Below are positions 63,796 through 64,000 of a stretch of 64,000 nt of DNA, one piece after another. The notes beneath the pieces were generated by a model, which saw nothing but the letters and a program-made list of their open reading frames with translations, ran no database searches and had not been told where the DNA came from. The stretch is from Hormiphora californensis (taxonomy: Eukaryota; Ctenophora; Tentaculata; Cydippida; Pleurobrachiidae), in contig CM035356.1 in NCBI GenBank assembly GCA_020137815.1, positions 4,085,356 to 4,149,355 of the forward strand, written 5' to 3'. Positions within the stretch are counted from its first letter, which is position 1. Every line of letters begins with the position of its first letter. A program made the position numbers and the translations under genes.

Positions 63796-64000
63796 CTGAC
63801 GAGGAGGGTAATTAATTTAATATGGTAGTAATTTAATAGGGAAATTATATGTGTGTGACAGAGAGAGGGGTGTAAGAATATTTTGGTGATGTTTGCCCCA
63901 CCACTTTTATCTCAAAATTACCCATGAATGTGACTTGAAGTTAGCCCAGATTACAGCTAGCGCAACCAAATCCCAAATAACTTTTTGGGTATTGGACCCC

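Overview
This is a eukaryotic, almost certainly metazoan, genomic window. Every recognisable gene is split by GT-AG introns. The set (P protein/OCA2-like transporter, PLAC8-like protein, Ena/VASP, glypican-like protein, Cdh1/fizzy-related, CXorf65-like protein, TSPO-like exon, ataxin-10, class A GPCR, PCGF3/5) is an animal repertoire. Short genes, many (GA)n/(CT)n arrays and abundant MITEs would fit an early-branching invertebrate such as a sponge, but the species assignment is inference. Gene models were built by hand from splice signals, reading-frame continuity and remembered family sequences; no alignment or RNA evidence was available.

Layout. 1-6151 (+): C-terminal two thirds of a P protein/OCA2-like 12-TM transporter, with a pogo-like MITE and a splice-acceptor-derived minisatellite in its introns. 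7211-8002 (-): complete 3-exon PLAC8/cornifelin-like gene. 9809-19380 (-): Ena/VASP with EVH1, Ala-Pro repeats and EVH2. A ~0.8 kb gap separates it from a divergent 9-exon glypican-like gene (20171-33974, +) whose introns hold a hAT-like MITE, other MITEs, GA/CT arrays and a stretch of suspect sequence. 35749-39392 (+): N-terminal half of Cdh1/fizzy-related, with a decayed duplicate exon; the last WD40 repeats are not found. 40549-41678 (-): CXorf65-like gene whose exon 2 ends in a splice-donor-derived minisatellite. 41806-43370: a 1.57 kb near-perfect palindrome, followed by an 87-nt perfect palindrome. 46748-46906 (+): last exon of a TSPO-like gene. 47749-55749 (-): complete 9-exon ataxin-10 with a 3-exon GPCR gene nested in its last-but-one (eighth) exon's upstream intron on the opposite strand. 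56751-57323 (-): unrecognised ORF. About 57280-62300 (-): an intact CR1/L2-type non-LTR retrotransposon whose first ORF carries a BTB domain in front of the usual Cys-His zinc-binding region. 62952-64000 (-): RAWUL half of a PCGF3/5-like Polycomb gene running off the window.

The genes do not form a pathway; they are independent loci. The most unusual signals are the BTB-bearing retrotransposon ORF1 with an AUG-less, -1-frame overlapping ORF2; two minisatellites in unrelated genes that each multiply a splice site (28 acceptor copies, 5 donor copies); a duplicated Cdh1 exon that could act as a poison exon; and the large palindromes.
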